64,000 nt of DNA from Trinickia sp. Y13. GTDB lineage: Bacteria > Pseudomonadota > Gammaproteobacteria > Burkholderiales > Burkholderiaceae. The notes under the pieces were generated by a model. That model was given only the letters and a program-made list of their open reading frames with translations, was not told the DNA's origin and searched no databases. The stretch covers positions 1-64,000 of the forward strand of contig NZ_JAKWFK010000014.1 of assembly GCF_029522115.1 (NCBI RefSeq), read 5' to 3'. The number at the start of each line of letters is the position of its first letter. Within the stretch, counting starts at the first letter, position 1. Of the stretch, positions 26,916-36,200 are shown piece after piece. A program made the position numbers and the translations under genes.

Positions 26916-28070
26916 TTAGATGATCTCGAGATCCGCGCGCAACGCGCCCGCGGCCTTCATCGCTTGCAGGATCGACATCAAGTCGGCCGGCGTCGCGCCA
27001 AGCGCATTGAGCGCCTTCACGACTTCGGCCAAGTTCGCGCCCGCCGTGACGAGCTTGAGCGAACCGTTGTCCTGCTTCAGTTGAATCTGCGACTGCTGCG
27101 CGGCCACCGTCGTGCCGTTCGAGAACGCGCCCGGCTGGCTCACCGCCGTCTGGGTGTTGATGACGACCGACAAGTTGCCGTGCGCGACCGCGCAGCTTTG
27201 CAGCGTCACCATCTGGTTCATCACGATCGAACCCGTGCGGGCGTTCAGGATCACTTTGGCCGCTGCCTGCGCCGGACGCACGTCGATGTTTTCGAGCTGC
27301 GCCATGAAAGCGACTTGCTGTCCGGCATCGGCGGGCGCATGCACTTGGATCGTGCGGCCATCGAGCGGCAACGCCGTGCCTGGGCCGAAAGCGTTGTTCA
27401 CGGCCGCCACGATGCGCTGCGTCGTGTCGTAGTCCATTTCGTTGAGCTCCATCTGCATCGTTCCGCCCGCTTGTGCGACCTGCGTCGGCACGGAACGCTC
27501 GATGATGGCGCCCGAAGCGATCCGCCCCGCTGCCAGCTGATTGACCTGCACCTTGCTGCCGTTGGCGCTCGCCCCCGCGCCGCCGATCGCGACGTTGCCC
27601 TGGGCCAGCGCGTAGACCTGCCCGTCCGCGCCTTTGAGCGGCGTGAGCAGCAGCGTGCCGCCGCGCAGGCTCTTGGCGTTGCCCAGCGAGGACACCGTCA
27701 CGTCGATCGCTTCGCCGGGGCGGGCGAACGGCGGCAGCACCGCTGTCACCATGACCGCCGCGACGTTCTTGAGCTGCATGTTCGAAGACGAGCCGCCGTT
27801 GCCGTTGTTCAGCGAGATGCCCAGGTTGGCGAGCATGTTCGTGAGCGTTTGCGTCGTGAACGGCGTCTGCGTCGTTTGGTCGCCCGTGCCGTCCAAGCCG
27901 ACCACGAGGCCGTAGCCGATCAGCGGGTTGTCGCGCACGCCCTGGATCTGCACGAGATCCTTCAAGCGCTCGGCGTGCGCCGTGCCGGAGAGTGCCAGCA
28001 TGAGGGGCAAGCCAGCGAGAATAAGGGCGTACCGGACATAACGCGCCGCGCGCAAGATCGAAGCCGTCAT
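26916..28070 (-). CDS. flgI: FlgI P-ring protein
   Basis: 384 residues with an N-terminal signal peptide ([18 protein letters not shown]). The mature part begins [20 protein letters not shown], followed by [20 protein letters not shown], and ends [19 protein letters not shown]. It forms the periplasmic ring around the rod in the peptidoglycan layer. ATG 28070 was chosen because the signal peptide starts there; the frame stays open upstream into flgH. It follows the flgH stop by 5 bases. Confidence 0.96.
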   Translation of the reverse strand: MTASILRAARYVRYALILAGLPLMLALSGTAHAERLKDLVQIQGVRDNPLIGYGLVVGLDGTGDQTTQTPFTTQTLTNMLANLGISLNNGNGGSSSNMQLKNVAAVMVTAVLPPFARPGEAIDVTVSSLGNAKSLRGGTLLLTPLKGADGQVYALAQGNVAIGGAGASANGSKVQVNQLAAGRIASGAIIERSVPTQVAQAGGTMQMELNEMDYDTTQRIVAAVNNAFGPGTALPLDGRTIQVHAPADAGQQVAFMAQLENIDVRPAQAAAKVILNARTGSIVMNQMVTLQSCAVAHGNLSVVINTQTAVSQPGAFSNGTTVAAQQSQIQLKQDNGSLKLVTAGANLAEVVKALNALGATPADLMSILQAMKAAGALRADLEII

Positions 28071-28075
28071 CGCGC

Positions 28076-28801
28076 TCACCACGGGGCTATGTTGAGGAAG
28101 AAACGCTGGAGCCATCCCATCGTTTCCGCTTCGTTGATGTAACCCTTGGCCGAATACTCGATGCGCGCGTCGGCCACTTGGGTCGACAGCACCGTGTTCT
28201 CGCCCGAGACCGTATTCGGATTGACGACGCCCGAGAAGCGCACGAACTCGTTGCCCTGGTTGATCAGCATTTGTTTCTCGCCGCTCACGACCAGATTGCC
28301 GTTGGGCAACACGTTCGTGACCGTGACGGTGATCGTGCCGTTGAACGTGTTCGACGCATTCGCTCCGCCCGAGCCGCCGAAGGTGTTCGCGCCCGAGGCC
28401 GACAGGTTCGCGTGATTGAACAAGCCCTTCAAGAAGCCGGCCGTCGGCACCGACAACGAGGACGTGCCGTTGCGCCCGGCGGTCGCGGCAGACGATTTCG
28501 TCGCATTGATCTTTTCGGCGATCACGATCGTGAGGATATCGCCGGTGTTGCGCGGACGCTGGTCTTCGAATAGCGGGTGGCCGGCGTAGCCCGGGTTGTA
28601 AATCGAGCCCGGCGGCTGCAATTGCGGCGGCACGGGCGGCGTGGCCGTCATCGGCTGCTGCGTGATCGGGTGGCGGTGCTCGATTTGCGCGCAACCGGCG
28701 AAAGGGCCAACCACGACCGTGGCGAGCACGCTCGCGTAGGTCAGCGTGGCTGCCGCGCGCAACCCACGCACGCGAAAGGGAATTCGACTCGTTTGCAACA
28801 T
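28076..28801 (-). CDS. flgH: FlgH L-ring lipoprotein
   Basis: 241 residues. The N-terminal lipoprotein signal ends with PFAGC, a lipobox. The mature part has [20 protein letters not shown] and VGDILT-type [13 protein letters not shown], then [18 protein letters not shown] and a C-terminal [12 protein letters not shown], all standard FlgH. It forms the outer-membrane ring. ATG 28801 (MLQTSRIPF) is preferred to a TTG eight codons upstream. Confidence 0.95.
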   Translation of the reverse strand: MLQTSRIPFRVRGLRAAATLTYASVLATVVVGPFAGCAQIEHRHPITQQPMTATPPVPPQLQPPGSIYNPGYAGHPLFEDQRPRNTGDILTIVIAEKINATKSSAATAGRNGTSSLSVPTAGFLKGLFNHANLSASGANTFGGSGGANASNTFNGTITVTVTNVLPNGNLVVSGEKQMLINQGNEFVRFSGVVNPNTVSGENTVLSTQVADARIEYSAKGYINEAETMGWLQRFFLNIAPW

Positions 28802-28887
28802 CTTCGTGTACCGCCTGCTATCCAAAGTCCTACTCGCCTCAAGGAAACGTCGGGGCGTCCCAAGTTTCCTTGCCCCCTCTCGGGGGG

Positions 28888-28906
28888 CCTGTCGCGCAGC
28901 GACAGG
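28888..28906. repeat. Small palindrome between flgH and flgG
   Basis: CCTGTCG (28888-28894) / CGACAGG (28900-28906) with loop CGCAG, inside a GC-rich 117-bp spacer flanked by C and G runs. No T run follows. Possibly an intergenic mRNA-stabilising element. Confidence 0.4.
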
Positions 28907-28918
28907 TCAGGGGCGCTC

Positions 28919-29707
28919 TTACACCGACATCTGGCTCAAGGTTTGCAGCATTTGATCCGAAGTCTGGACCGCCTTGCTGTTGATCTCGTACGCGCGTTGC
29001 GTCTCGATCATGTTCACCAGTTCTTGCACGACGTTCACGTTCGACGCTTCGACATAGCCTTGGTTGAGCGTGCCCGCGCCGTTCAGGCCCGGGGTCGAGA
29101 CGTTCGGCGCACCGGACGAGGTCGTTTCCGCCAGCAGGTTCTCACCCTTCGATTCGAGACCGGCCGGGTTGATGAACGTGGCCAATTGAACCGTGCCGAT
29201 CGTCTGGTTGCCCGTCGAACCTGCCACGGTGATGCTCACCGTGCCGTCGCTGCCGATCGTCATCGACGTCGCATTTTGCGGAATCGTGATCTGCGGCATG
29301 ACCGGATAGCCGCTCGAGGTCACGAGCTGGCCTTGTGCGTTCGTCTGGAACGAACCGTCGCGCGTGTACGCCGTCGTGCCGTCGGGCATCTGCACTTGGA
29401 AGAAGCCGTTGCCGTTGATGGCGACGTCCTTCGAATTGCCCGTCTGCTGCAGGTTGCCCTGCGTGTACAGGCGCTCGGTGGCCACTTGCTGCACGCCGGT
29501 GCCGACTTGCAAGCCCGAGGGCAGCTCGGTTTGCTGCGTCGAGTTCGCACCCGGCTGGCGCAGCGTTTGATACATGAGATCCTGGAACACCGCGCGCGAG
29601 CCTTTGAAGCCGTCGGTGCCGACGTTGGCGAGGTTGTTCGAAATCACGTCCATCTTGGACTGCTGCGCATTCATGCCGGTGGCGGCGATGTAGAGCGAGC
29701 GGTTCAT
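28919..29707 (-). CDS. flgG: FlgG distal rod protein
   Basis: 262 residues. The N-terminus is [20 protein letters not shown] with the rod signature [20 protein letters not shown]. The FlgE/F/G core has [20 protein letters not shown]. The C-terminus is [20 protein letters not shown]. It builds the distal rod through the P and L rings. ATG 29707 is preferred to TTG 29713. Confidence 0.97.
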   Translation of the reverse strand: MNRSLYIAATGMNAQQSKMDVISNNLANVGTDGFKGSRAVFQDLMYQTLRQPGANSTQQTELPSGLQVGTGVQQVATERLYTQGNLQQTGNSKDVAINGNGFFQVQMPDGTTAYTRDGSFQTNAQGQLVTSSGYPVMPQITIPQNATSMTIGSDGTVSITVAGSTGNQTIGTVQLATFINPAGLESKGENLLAETTSSGAPNVSTPGLNGAGTLNQGYVEASNVNVVQELVNMIETQRAYEINSKAVQTSDQMLQTLSQMSV

Positions 29708-29767
29708 GGTCAATCTCCTAGTTATTGCGTTCCGTTTGCGGTTGCCTTCTCGGCGGCGCGCAAGCGG

Positions 29768-30526
29768 TTAGGTGAACGACAGCAGTTGGTTGGCCGTCTG
29801 GTCGTTCTGGTCGGCCGTCTGCAGCAACTTCGTTTGCATCTGGAACTGCCGCGCGTTGGTGATCATCGAAACCATCGCCGCGACCGGATTCACGTTGCTG
29901 CCTTCGAGCGCGCCTTGGGCCACGGTGACCGTCGGATCGGCATCGGCCGGTTGACCGTCGGTGGTGCGGAACAAGCCGTCGTCGCCGCGCGTCATCGTGC
30001 CGGGTTCCGGGTTGACTAGCTTGAGCTGATCGAGCACGACGATCTGCGAGGGCGAATCGCCCGCGCCGAGCGCCGAGACCGTGCCGTCTTTGCCGATCGT
30101 GACGTTGGCGCCAGGCGGAATCGAGATCGGGCCGCCGTTGCCGAGCACCGGTTGGTTCGTCGCGGTGACGAGTTGGCCGTTTTCGTCGACGTGCAAGTTG
30201 CCCGCGCGGGTGTAGGCCTCGTTGCCGTCGGCCGTTTGCACGGACAGCCAGCCCGGACCTTGGATTGCAACATCGAGCGGACTGCCCGTCTGCGAAATCG
30301 GGCCCGGTGCGAAGTCGGCGCCCGGCGTGGCCGTCACGACGAACGTGCGGGTCGTGTCGTTGTTCACCGTCGTGCCGTCGCCGAAGCTCATCGGCACCTT
30401 GCGAAAGTTCGCCAGCTCCGCACGAAAGCCGGTCGTCGACGTGTTCGCCAAGTTGTTGGCGACGACGGCCTGCTGCTCGAGCGCCTGCGCGGCGCCCGTC
30501 ATCGCGGTGTAGATCAGTCGGTCCAT
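29768..30526 (-). CDS. flgF: FlgF proximal rod protein
   Basis: 252 residues. MDRLIYTAMTGAAQALEQQA at the N-terminus, then ANNLANTSTTGFRAELANFR, VAIQGPGWLSVQTADGNEAY in the core and MVSMITNARQFQMQTKLLQT at the C-terminus: the FlgF type of rod protein. Between flgE and flgG in the normal order. Confidence 0.96.
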   Translation of the reverse strand: MDRLIYTAMTGAAQALEQQAVVANNLANTSTTGFRAELANFRKVPMSFGDGTTVNNDTTRTFVVTATPGADFAPGPISQTGSPLDVAIQGPGWLSVQTADGNEAYTRAGNLHVDENGQLVTATNQPVLGNGGPISIPPGANVTIGKDGTVSALGAGDSPSQIVVLDQLKLVNPEPGTMTRGDDGLFRTTDGQPADADPTVTVAQGALEGSNVNPVAAMVSMITNARQFQMQTKLLQTADQNDQTANQLLSFT

Positions 30527-30549
30527 GGCTAGCCCTTATGCCGCTGCGC

Positions 30550-31788
30550 TTAGAGGTTGATCAGCGCTTGATCGACGGCCTGCTGCGTCTTGATCGTCTG
30601 CGCGTTCGCCTGGTAGTTGCGCTGCGCCGTGATCAGATCGACGAGTTGGCTCGTCAAGTCGACGTTCGAGTTCTCCACCGCGCCGCCCGTGAGCGTGCCG
30701 TGGTTCGTACTGCCCGGCGCCGAGATTTGCGGCACGCCCGACGCGGCGGTTTCGCCGAATTCGTTGTTGCCCAGGTTCTGCAAGCCGTTCGGGTTGTTGA
30801 AGTTCGCGAGCACGATTTGACCGAGCGATTGCGTGCGCCCGTTCGAGTAGGTGCCCGAGATCGTGCCGTCCGCGCCGATCGAGAAGTTCGTCAATTCGCC
30901 GCTGGCGAAGCCGTCTTGCGACAGGTTCGTCACGCCGTCCTTGCCGCCGTACTGCGTCGTGCCCGACATGTCCAACGTCAGCGATTGGGGCGTCGCGCTG
31001 CCGTCCGTGTTCGGAATCGTGAAGGCGAGTTGCCCGGTGCTCGGGCTCGTCGCGGGGGCCGTCGCCGTCGTCGACGTCAGCGTGCCCGCCGTGCTGAAGC
31101 CGACCGAACCGACCTTGCCGATCGTGCCCGAGGCCGGCCCGGAATAGACGTCCCACGCATTGGAGGCCGTCTTCACGAAGTACATGTTGACCTGCTGCGA
31201 GCCGCCGAGCGAGTCGTAGGTCTGAATCGAGGTCGAGTAGTTGTACGTCTGCGAGTTCGTCGCCGAGAACGGCGTGACCGTCGGCACCGTGTCTTGCGCG
31301 TTCAGGTTCAGCGTCGCCGAAATGTTTTGCGTGGCGATCGGCGCGATGTTCGTCGTCGGGACTTGGATCGGCACCGTCTGCGCCGAGTTGATGACGCCGT
31401 TCGCGTTCGCCGCGTAACCCATCAACTTCAGGCCCTCCGAGTTCGTGATGAAGCCGTTCTTATCGAGCTGGAACACGCCGTTGCGCGAGTACGTCAGCGC
31501 GCCGTTGTTCGACATCTGATAGAAGCCCGTGCCGTTGATCGCGACGTTCAACGCCTGCCCCGTCGTGTTGAACGTGCCTTGCTTGAAGTCTTGCTGCACG
31601 CCCGAGAGCTGAGTGCCGATGCCGATTTGGTCGTTGACCGAGGTAGCGATCGTGTTCGCATACAGATCGGCGAATTGCGCCGTGCTCTGTTTGAAGCCGA
31701 TCGTGTTCGCGTTCGCGATGTTGTTGCCGATGACGTCCAAATCGTTCGACGATGCGGACAATCCGCTCAAGCCTTGCTGGTAGCCCAT
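30550..31788 (-). CDS. flgE: FlgE hook protein
   Basis: 412 residues. N-terminal MGYQQGLSGLSASSNDLDVI and GNNIANANTIGFKQSTAQFA; C-terminal VDLTSQLVDLITAQRNYQAN with TIKTQQAVDQALINL. The middle Ser/Thr-rich outer domains fit the usual length of FlgE. It polymerises under the FlgD cap to form the hook. Confidence 0.97.
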   Translation of the reverse strand: MGYQQGLSGLSASSNDLDVIGNNIANANTIGFKQSTAQFADLYANTIATSVNDQIGIGTQLSGVQQDFKQGTFNTTGQALNVAINGTGFYQMSNNGALTYSRNGVFQLDKNGFITNSEGLKLMGYAANANGVINSAQTVPIQVPTTNIAPIATQNISATLNLNAQDTVPTVTPFSATNSQTYNYSTSIQTYDSLGGSQQVNMYFVKTASNAWDVYSGPASGTIGKVGSVGFSTAGTLTSTTATAPATSPSTGQLAFTIPNTDGSATPQSLTLDMSGTTQYGGKDGVTNLSQDGFASGELTNFSIGADGTISGTYSNGRTQSLGQIVLANFNNPNGLQNLGNNEFGETAASGVPQISAPGSTNHGTLTGGAVENSNVDLTSQLVDLITAQRNYQANAQTIKTQQAVDQALINL

Positions 31789-31823
31789 TTAGCGGTCTCC
31801 CTTCGGATAAATTCGTTGGTTCG

Positions 31824-32534
31824 TTACAGAATGGCGACGACTTTGGTCATATCGACCGTCGTACCGTTGTTGAGCAGAAGGCCCGTGCCGCCGCCGCTTT
31901 GCTGGACCACGCTTTCCACTTGCGCGCCGCTCAACGTCGTTTCTGTCGTCGTCGCGCCGGTCGTGCTCGTGCCCGAGGCCGAGACCGTGTAGGTGCCGTC
32001 GGCCAGCGTGTTACCCGAGGAATCGACGGGCCTGAAGGCAACCGGAATCGTTCCGGCTTGCTGTGCGCCCAGATCGAGCGTGTTGACGATTTGGCCCGAC
32101 GAGTTCTTGATCGTGACGGTCAGATCCGAGACGCTCGAATCGAGCGACACGCCAAAGCCCGAGGACGCGCCGCCGGAGACCGTCGTCGTCGAACCGGGCA
32201 CGAGCACGCTCTGGCCGATCAGCAGAGAAGCCTGCGCGTTTTGGCCGGCCGACAGCTGCGAGGAGAGCGAACTGAGCGTCGTATTCAATTGGCTGATGCC
32301 CGTCACCGTGTTGATCTGGGCCAGCTGCGACGTCATTTGCGAGCTGTCCATCGGGTTGGTCGGGTCTTGGTTCTGCATCTGCGTGACGAGCAGTTTCAGA
32401 AACGTCGTCTGCAAGTCGCTGCCCGACGAGCCCAGGCTCGAAGTGCCGCTGCTCGAGGAGGCGCCGTTGATCGTATCGAGCAGCTGCTGCGAAATCGTGC
32501 CGCCGCTCGCGATGGTGGTGTTGGATGACGTCAC
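31824..32534 (-). CDS. flgD: FlgD hook-cap protein
   Basis: 236 residues. The conserved N-terminal motif LQTTFLKLLVTQMQNQDPTN with PMDSSQMTSQLAQINTVTG is the FlgD signature. The C-terminal half holds the FlgD Ig-like/Tudor-type domains (PVAFRPVDSSGNTLADGTYT). It caps the growing hook. The start is a GTG at 32534; no better ATG lies near it. Confidence 0.95.
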   Translation of the reverse strand: MTSSNTTIASGGTISQQLLDTINGASSSSGTSSLGSSGSDLQTTFLKLLVTQMQNQDPTNPMDSSQMTSQLAQINTVTGISQLNTTLSSLSSQLSAGQNAQASLLIGQSVLVPGSTTTVSGGASSGFGVSLDSSVSDLTVTIKNSSGQIVNTLDLGAQQAGTIPVAFRPVDSSGNTLADGTYTVSASGTSTTGATTTETTLSGAQVESVVQQSGGGTGLLLNNGTTVDMTKVVAIL

Positions 32535-32545
32535 AAAGTTTCTCC

Positions 32546-32968
32546 TCAGGTGCCGATCGTCAGCGTCTTCAGCATCAGGTTCTTGGCGGTGTTCAGCGTC
32601 TCGACGTTGGCCTGGTACGAGCGCGAGGCCGAGATCATGTTCACCATTTCCTGCACCGGGTCGACGTTGGGCATCGTCACGTAGCCGTTCGCGTCCGCAG
32701 CGGGATTGGTCGGGTCGTAGGTCGTTTTCATCGGCGTCGGATCGTCGATGACGTTCGACACTTGCACGCCGCCCACTTGTTGACCGCTCGCCGTATGCGC
32801 GCCGCCGATCGGCTTGACCGCGAACACGACCTGCTTGGCGCGGTACGGCTGCCCGTCGGGGCCGGTGGTGCTGTCGGCGTTCGCGAGATTGGACGCGGTG
32901 ACGTTAAGCCGCTGCGACTCGGCCGATAGCGCCGAACCTGCAACGGTGAAGATGTTCATCAATGCCAT
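32546..32968 (-). CDS. flgC: FlgC proximal rod protein
   Basis: 140 residues. [20 protein letters not shown], then [20 protein letters not shown] and YRAKQVVF; C-terminus [20 protein letters not shown]. Standard FlgC length. The spacing to flgB is 67 bp and to flgD 11 bp. Confidence 0.97.
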   Translation of the reverse strand: MALMNIFTVAGSALSAESQRLNVTASNLANADSTTGPDGQPYRAKQVVFAVKPIGGAHTASGQQVGGVQVSNVIDDPTPMKTTYDPTNPAADANGYVTMPNVDPVQEMVNMISASRSYQANVETLNTAKNLMLKTLTIGT

Positions 32969-33035
32969 GGCGTGAGTGCCTCTTTCGATTGACGCTTAAA
33001 GATGCTCTATGCGTGATTACGTGATTACGTGATGC

Positions 33036-33539
33036 TTAGCCGCCCGACGTGATCGCCGCGAGCATCTGCTTGAGCTGCTGCGTCATCACGGTCATGCCCG
33101 ATTCGTAATGCAAGGTGTTGTCGGCAAATTGAACGCGTTCCGCGTCGAGATCGACGGTGTTGCCGTCCAGCGCAGGTTGCGTCGGCACGCGGTAGGCGAG
33201 CGCGCCGTAGTCCTGCGGCTGGCCGCCGGTCGGAATCAAGGAGGCCTTGCCGGTCATGTGACCCGCCTCGGTCGAGGCCATCGTCATGCCGCTCGTCACG
33301 CCCGCGCTCCGAGCCATCGCCAGTTGCGCCGTGCCCGAGCTTGCCGTGACGCTCGTTCCCGCCGCGGCGCCGCTGCGCTTGAGCGCGCCCGCCAGCGAGG
33401 ACGAGAAGTCGACGTCGCGCGCCTTGTAGCCGGGGGTGTCGGCGTTGGCGATATTCGACGACAGCAGTTCCTGCCGATAAGCGCGCACATCGAGCGCTTC
33501 ACGACCGAAGGCGAATTCGGCATCGAGTTTGTCCAGCAT
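33036..33539 (-). CDS. flgB: FlgB proximal rod protein
   Basis: 167 residues. MLDKLDAEFAFGREALDVRA, then SSNIANADTPGYKARDVDF, the rod signature, and VDLDAERVQFADNTLHYESG at the C-terminus. ATG 33539 agrees with the family N-terminus; the frame extends upstream without similarity. First gene of flgBCDEFGHIJ, divergent from flgA across about 260 bp. Confidence 0.95.
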   Translation of the reverse strand: MLDKLDAEFAFGREALDVRAYRQELLSSNIANADTPGYKARDVDFSSSLAGALKRSGAAAGTSVTASSGTAQLAMARSAGVTSGMTMASTEAGHMTGKASLIPTGGQPQDYGALAYRVPTQPALDGNTVDLDAERVQFADNTLHYESGMTVMTQQLKQMLAAITSGG

Positions 33540-33630
33540 CGGTGTTTCTCCGTACCCAAGCGTCGGCCGCTTGTTGCCGCTTCTCGGCGTCGCCTTGGTT
33601 CGGGACAAGGCGTGCACCCCAAGGGGACTT

Positions 33631-33658
33631 CCTTCGGGGCGCCGGGAAGGCTTTTTTG
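33631..33658 (+). terminator. Weak terminator-like hairpin upstream of flgB
   Basis: CCTTC (33631-33635) / GAAGG (33646-33650) with a GC loop, then CTTTTTTG on the plus strand. No plus-strand gene precedes it. It lies in the divergent flgB-flgA region, like the similarly oriented hairpin upstream of flgK. Confidence 0.3.
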
Positions 33659-33799
33659 CATGAGGTGCATCTTAGGGGCGGCAGGCAAGAGGCAATCGGA
33701 TGAATAACCGGGGAAGCCGCCCTCTATTCAACGTTTGCGCGCGGCGCGCGAGCCCTAGAATTCGACTCGTCGTCAGAATTGTCTCGATGGAGAAACCCG

Positions 33800-35050
33800 A
33801 TGTCCGTGTCCGCCGCTTCCGATCTCGCGCGCCACCAGGCGCCGCGCGCCCTCGGCCGGCGGCATGCCGCCGTTTCGCGCTTGGCGCGGGCGGCGCTCTG
33901 CGCGCTCGCAGCCGCCTTGGCGCTACCCGGCGCTGCGGCCTATGCGCAGAGCACGGATGCGAACGGGAGGATCTATATTCCTGGCCCGGGCGAGACGCGC
34001 GGGGCTAGCTCGAGCGGGATGATCTCGATCCCCGGCCCGGGCGAAGCGCATGCCGCGACCGCCCACGCCAACGGGGCCGAGACGAACGCCATGATCGTCA
34101 TCCCCGGGCCGGGCGAAGCGCAGCCGGGCGCACAGGCCGCCGCGCCACAGCGCATCGGCGTGCACCAGCAACCCACGCCAAGCGCGAGGAACGCGGCCGC
34201 GGCGCCTGCCTCCGGCCGAGCCATCCCGATCGTCGTCACCGCGCCGCAGCGCGCCGTGCGCGCCGTCCAGCCGATCGCCGTGGAACCGGCGGCGCACGCC
34301 GGTTTGGCGGCGCCCCTCGCGGCAACGCCCGGCACGCCTCGGGTGCAAGCGGTGGCAGCAGCTGCAGCACCCGCCCCGGCCGCAGTAGCCGCAACGGCGC
34401 CCGCCGCGACTGCGACCGCGCCGGCCGGTCAGGAAGACGGCGAAACGATCCGCCGCGCGGCGCTCGCCTACCTCCAACAACAGACGGTCGGCCTGCCCGG
34501 CAACATCACCATCAACGTGAGACAGACCTTCCCGCGCGGCCTCGCGGCCTGCACGACGCTCGAGCCGTTCATGCCGACGGGCGCGCGGCTCTGGGGACGC
34601 ACCACGGTAGGCGTGCGCTGCGCCGGCGCCAAGCCTTGGACGCTCTACTTGCAGGCGCAAATTTCGATCGAAGCGACTTATTACCTGGCCGCGCGCCAAA
34701 TCGAGCCGGGCGCCATGGTGACGGCCGAGGATCTGCTCGCGCGCAACGGCGACCTCTCGAATCTGCCGCGCGCGATCATCACCGACCCGTCGCAAGCGGT
34801 TGGCGCCGTTGCGCTCACGCGGATCAGCGCCGGCATGCCGTTGCGTCAGGATCTGCTCAAGAGCGCGAGCGCGGTCTCGATCGGGCAGACGGTGCGCGTG
34901 GTGGCCAAAGGACAGGATTTCACGATTTCCTCCGAGGGCAGCGTGATGAACAACGCTTCGCCGGGACAGCAGGTGCGGGTCAAGATGGCGGGGGGCCAGA
35001 TCATTTCCGGCATCGTCAAAGATGCCGCGACGGTGCAGGTGCAAATGTGA
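33800..35050 (+). CDS. flgA: FlgA P-ring assembly chaperone with N-terminal IPGPGE repeats
   Basis: 416 residues, against about 220-240 for typical FlgA. Signal peptide about 26-50 (ALCALAAALALPGAAAYAQ). Residues 58-106 hold three copies of an I-x-IPGPGE motif (at 58, 75 and 99), followed by an Ala/Pro-rich linker to about 215. The C-terminal ~190 are the FlgA/SAF domain: RAALAYLQQQTVGLPGNITI, then YLAARQIEPGAMVTAEDLLA and VRVVAKGQDFTISSEGSVMN. The periplasmic chaperone for FlgI. ATG 33800 has GGAG upstream; a TTG at 33779 is less likely. Confidence 0.93.
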   Translation: MSVSAASDLARHQAPRALGRRHAAVSRLARAALCALAAALALPGAAAYAQSTDANGRIYIPGPGETRGASSSGMISIPGPGEAHAATAHANGAETNAMIVIPGPGEAQPGAQAAAPQRIGVHQQPTPSARNAAAAPASGRAIPIVVTAPQRAVRAVQPIAVEPAAHAGLAAPLAATPGTPRVQAVAAAAAPAPAAVAATAPAATATAPAGQEDGETIRRAALAYLQQQTVGLPGNITINVRQTFPRGLAACTTLEPFMPTGARLWGRTTVGVRCAGAKPWTLYLQAQISIEATYYLAARQIEPGAMVTAEDLLARNGDLSNLPRAIITDPSQAVGAVALTRISAGMPLRQDLLKSASAVSIGQTVRVVAKGQDFTISSEGSVMNNASPGQQVRVKMAGGQIISGIVKDAATVQVQM

Positions 35051-35197
35051 CGATTGCGAAGATTCGATGGGACCGATGAGGGTCGATCGAGCCGGAATCG
35101 ATATGAAAGACGTTTGAAAGCAGGTTGACCAGGACGGCCGGTCGATTCGGCCCCGGAAGCCACGGGGCCGGTCAGCCGGTGATTTTCCCGATTGCGC

Positions 35198-35224
35198 TAA
35201 AGTTTCGATGAGTGTCGCCGTTAT
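35198..35224 (+). promoter_or_regulatory. Sigma28 (FliA) promoter of flgM
   Basis: TAAAGTTT (35198-35205), 11-nt spacer, GCCGTTAT (35217-35224). The -35 half is a perfect match to the consensus. It lies 33 bp before the flgM GTG start and gives FliA-dependent expression of its own inhibitor. Confidence 0.85.
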
Positions 35225-35257
35225 CACACTCAAATCGAAATCGTTCGGGAAGCCATC

Positions 35258-35608
35258 GTGAAAGTCGATTCAACCTCTAGTTCCAACCTGAGCTCGCCCA
35301 AGGGCGCGGTGCAGGGTACCCGCCAAGGCGGTCAAGCCACGGCCAGCGCCGCCTCTACGGCCAGCAGCGCTGCGGCATCCGCCTTCGCGGCCGGCTCGGG
35401 CGGCGACGCCAGCGTCAATCTATCGGCGCTCTCGTCGCAGCTGCGTTCGCTGGCGGCTTCGGGCGAAGCCGACATCGACGTCGCGCACGTCGAGTCGATC
35501 AAGCAAGCGATTGCCGACGGCACGTTGACGATGGATGCGAGCAAGATTGCCGACGGCATCCTGTCCACGGCCCGAGAACTGTTGAAGAGCCCGTCGACGG
35601 GCGGCTGA
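35258..35608 (+). CDS. flgM: FlgM anti-sigma28 factor
   Basis: 116 residues. A disordered Ser/Ala-rich N-terminal part is followed by the helical FlgM domain: VNLSALSSQLRSLAASGEADIDVAHVESIKQAI, then LTMDASKIADGILSTARELL. It binds FliA until it is exported through the finished hook. The start is GTG 35258. It is preceded by a clear sigma28 promoter, the normal autoregulatory arrangement. flgN follows. Confidence 0.95.
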   Translation: MKVDSTSSSNLSSPKGAVQGTRQGGQATASAASTASSAAASAFAAGSGGDASVNLSALSSQLRSLAASGEADIDVAHVESIKQAIADGTLTMDASKIADGILSTARELLKSPSTGG

Positions 35609-35684
35609 CGGCGCACTGGCTGCCGCGGAAGGCTCGTCGGCATCCATTGAGCGCGTGCATGCGCGCACGTTTTTGGCGGATGAG

Positions 35685-36125
35685 ATGAGAGACGCCCTGC
35701 TTGCCACTGTGACCGAAGAACACGCAACGCTCGAAGCGTTCGCGTCTTTGCTGATGTACGAAGAGAAGGCGCTCGCGGCCGTATCGCCGCTCGAGACGCT
35801 GCCCGGCATCATCGAGAAAAAGACTGAGCTCACGGAGAAACTGGCTTCGCTCGAAAAGACGCGCGACAGTCAATTGCGCCAGATGCAGCTGCCCGGCGGC
35901 TGGAAGGGCATGGAACTGGCGATCGCCGACGACGCGCGGCTCGCCAAGCAGTGGCAGTTGCTGCAAGCCGTGGTGGAGCGCGCGCGCCGCGCGAATGCCA
36001 CCAATGGGCTCATGATCCGCGTCCGGATGAATTACAACCAGAACGCGCTCAATATCTTGCGCGGCGCGGCCTCGCGCCATGCGGCCAGCGTGTATGGGCC
36101 GGATGGGCGGATGGCGGCGGTTTGA
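35685..36125 (+). CDS. flgN: FlgN export chaperone
   Basis: About 146 residues, helical: MRDALLATVTEEHATLEAF, then LPGIIEKKTELTEKLASLEK and a C-terminal VRMNYNQNALNILRGA. FlgN escorts FlgK and FlgL to the export gate. ATG 35685 fits the family N-terminus; GTG 35655 would add ten residues. It follows flgM by 76 bases in the normal flgMN order and is convergent with the next gene. Confidence 0.93.
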   Translation: MRDALLATVTEEHATLEAFASLLMYEEKALAAVSPLETLPGIIEKKTELTEKLASLEKTRDSQLRQMQLPGGWKGMELAIADDARLAKQWQLLQAVVERARRANATNGLMIRVRMNYNQNALNILRGAASRHAASVYGPDGRMAAV

Positions 36126-36200
36126 GCAAGGATCCGGGCGGGAAGGCGCTAAGTGGTTGGCGGCGTTTCTCGAAGTCTGCGCGGAAAACGGGCTCCATCG

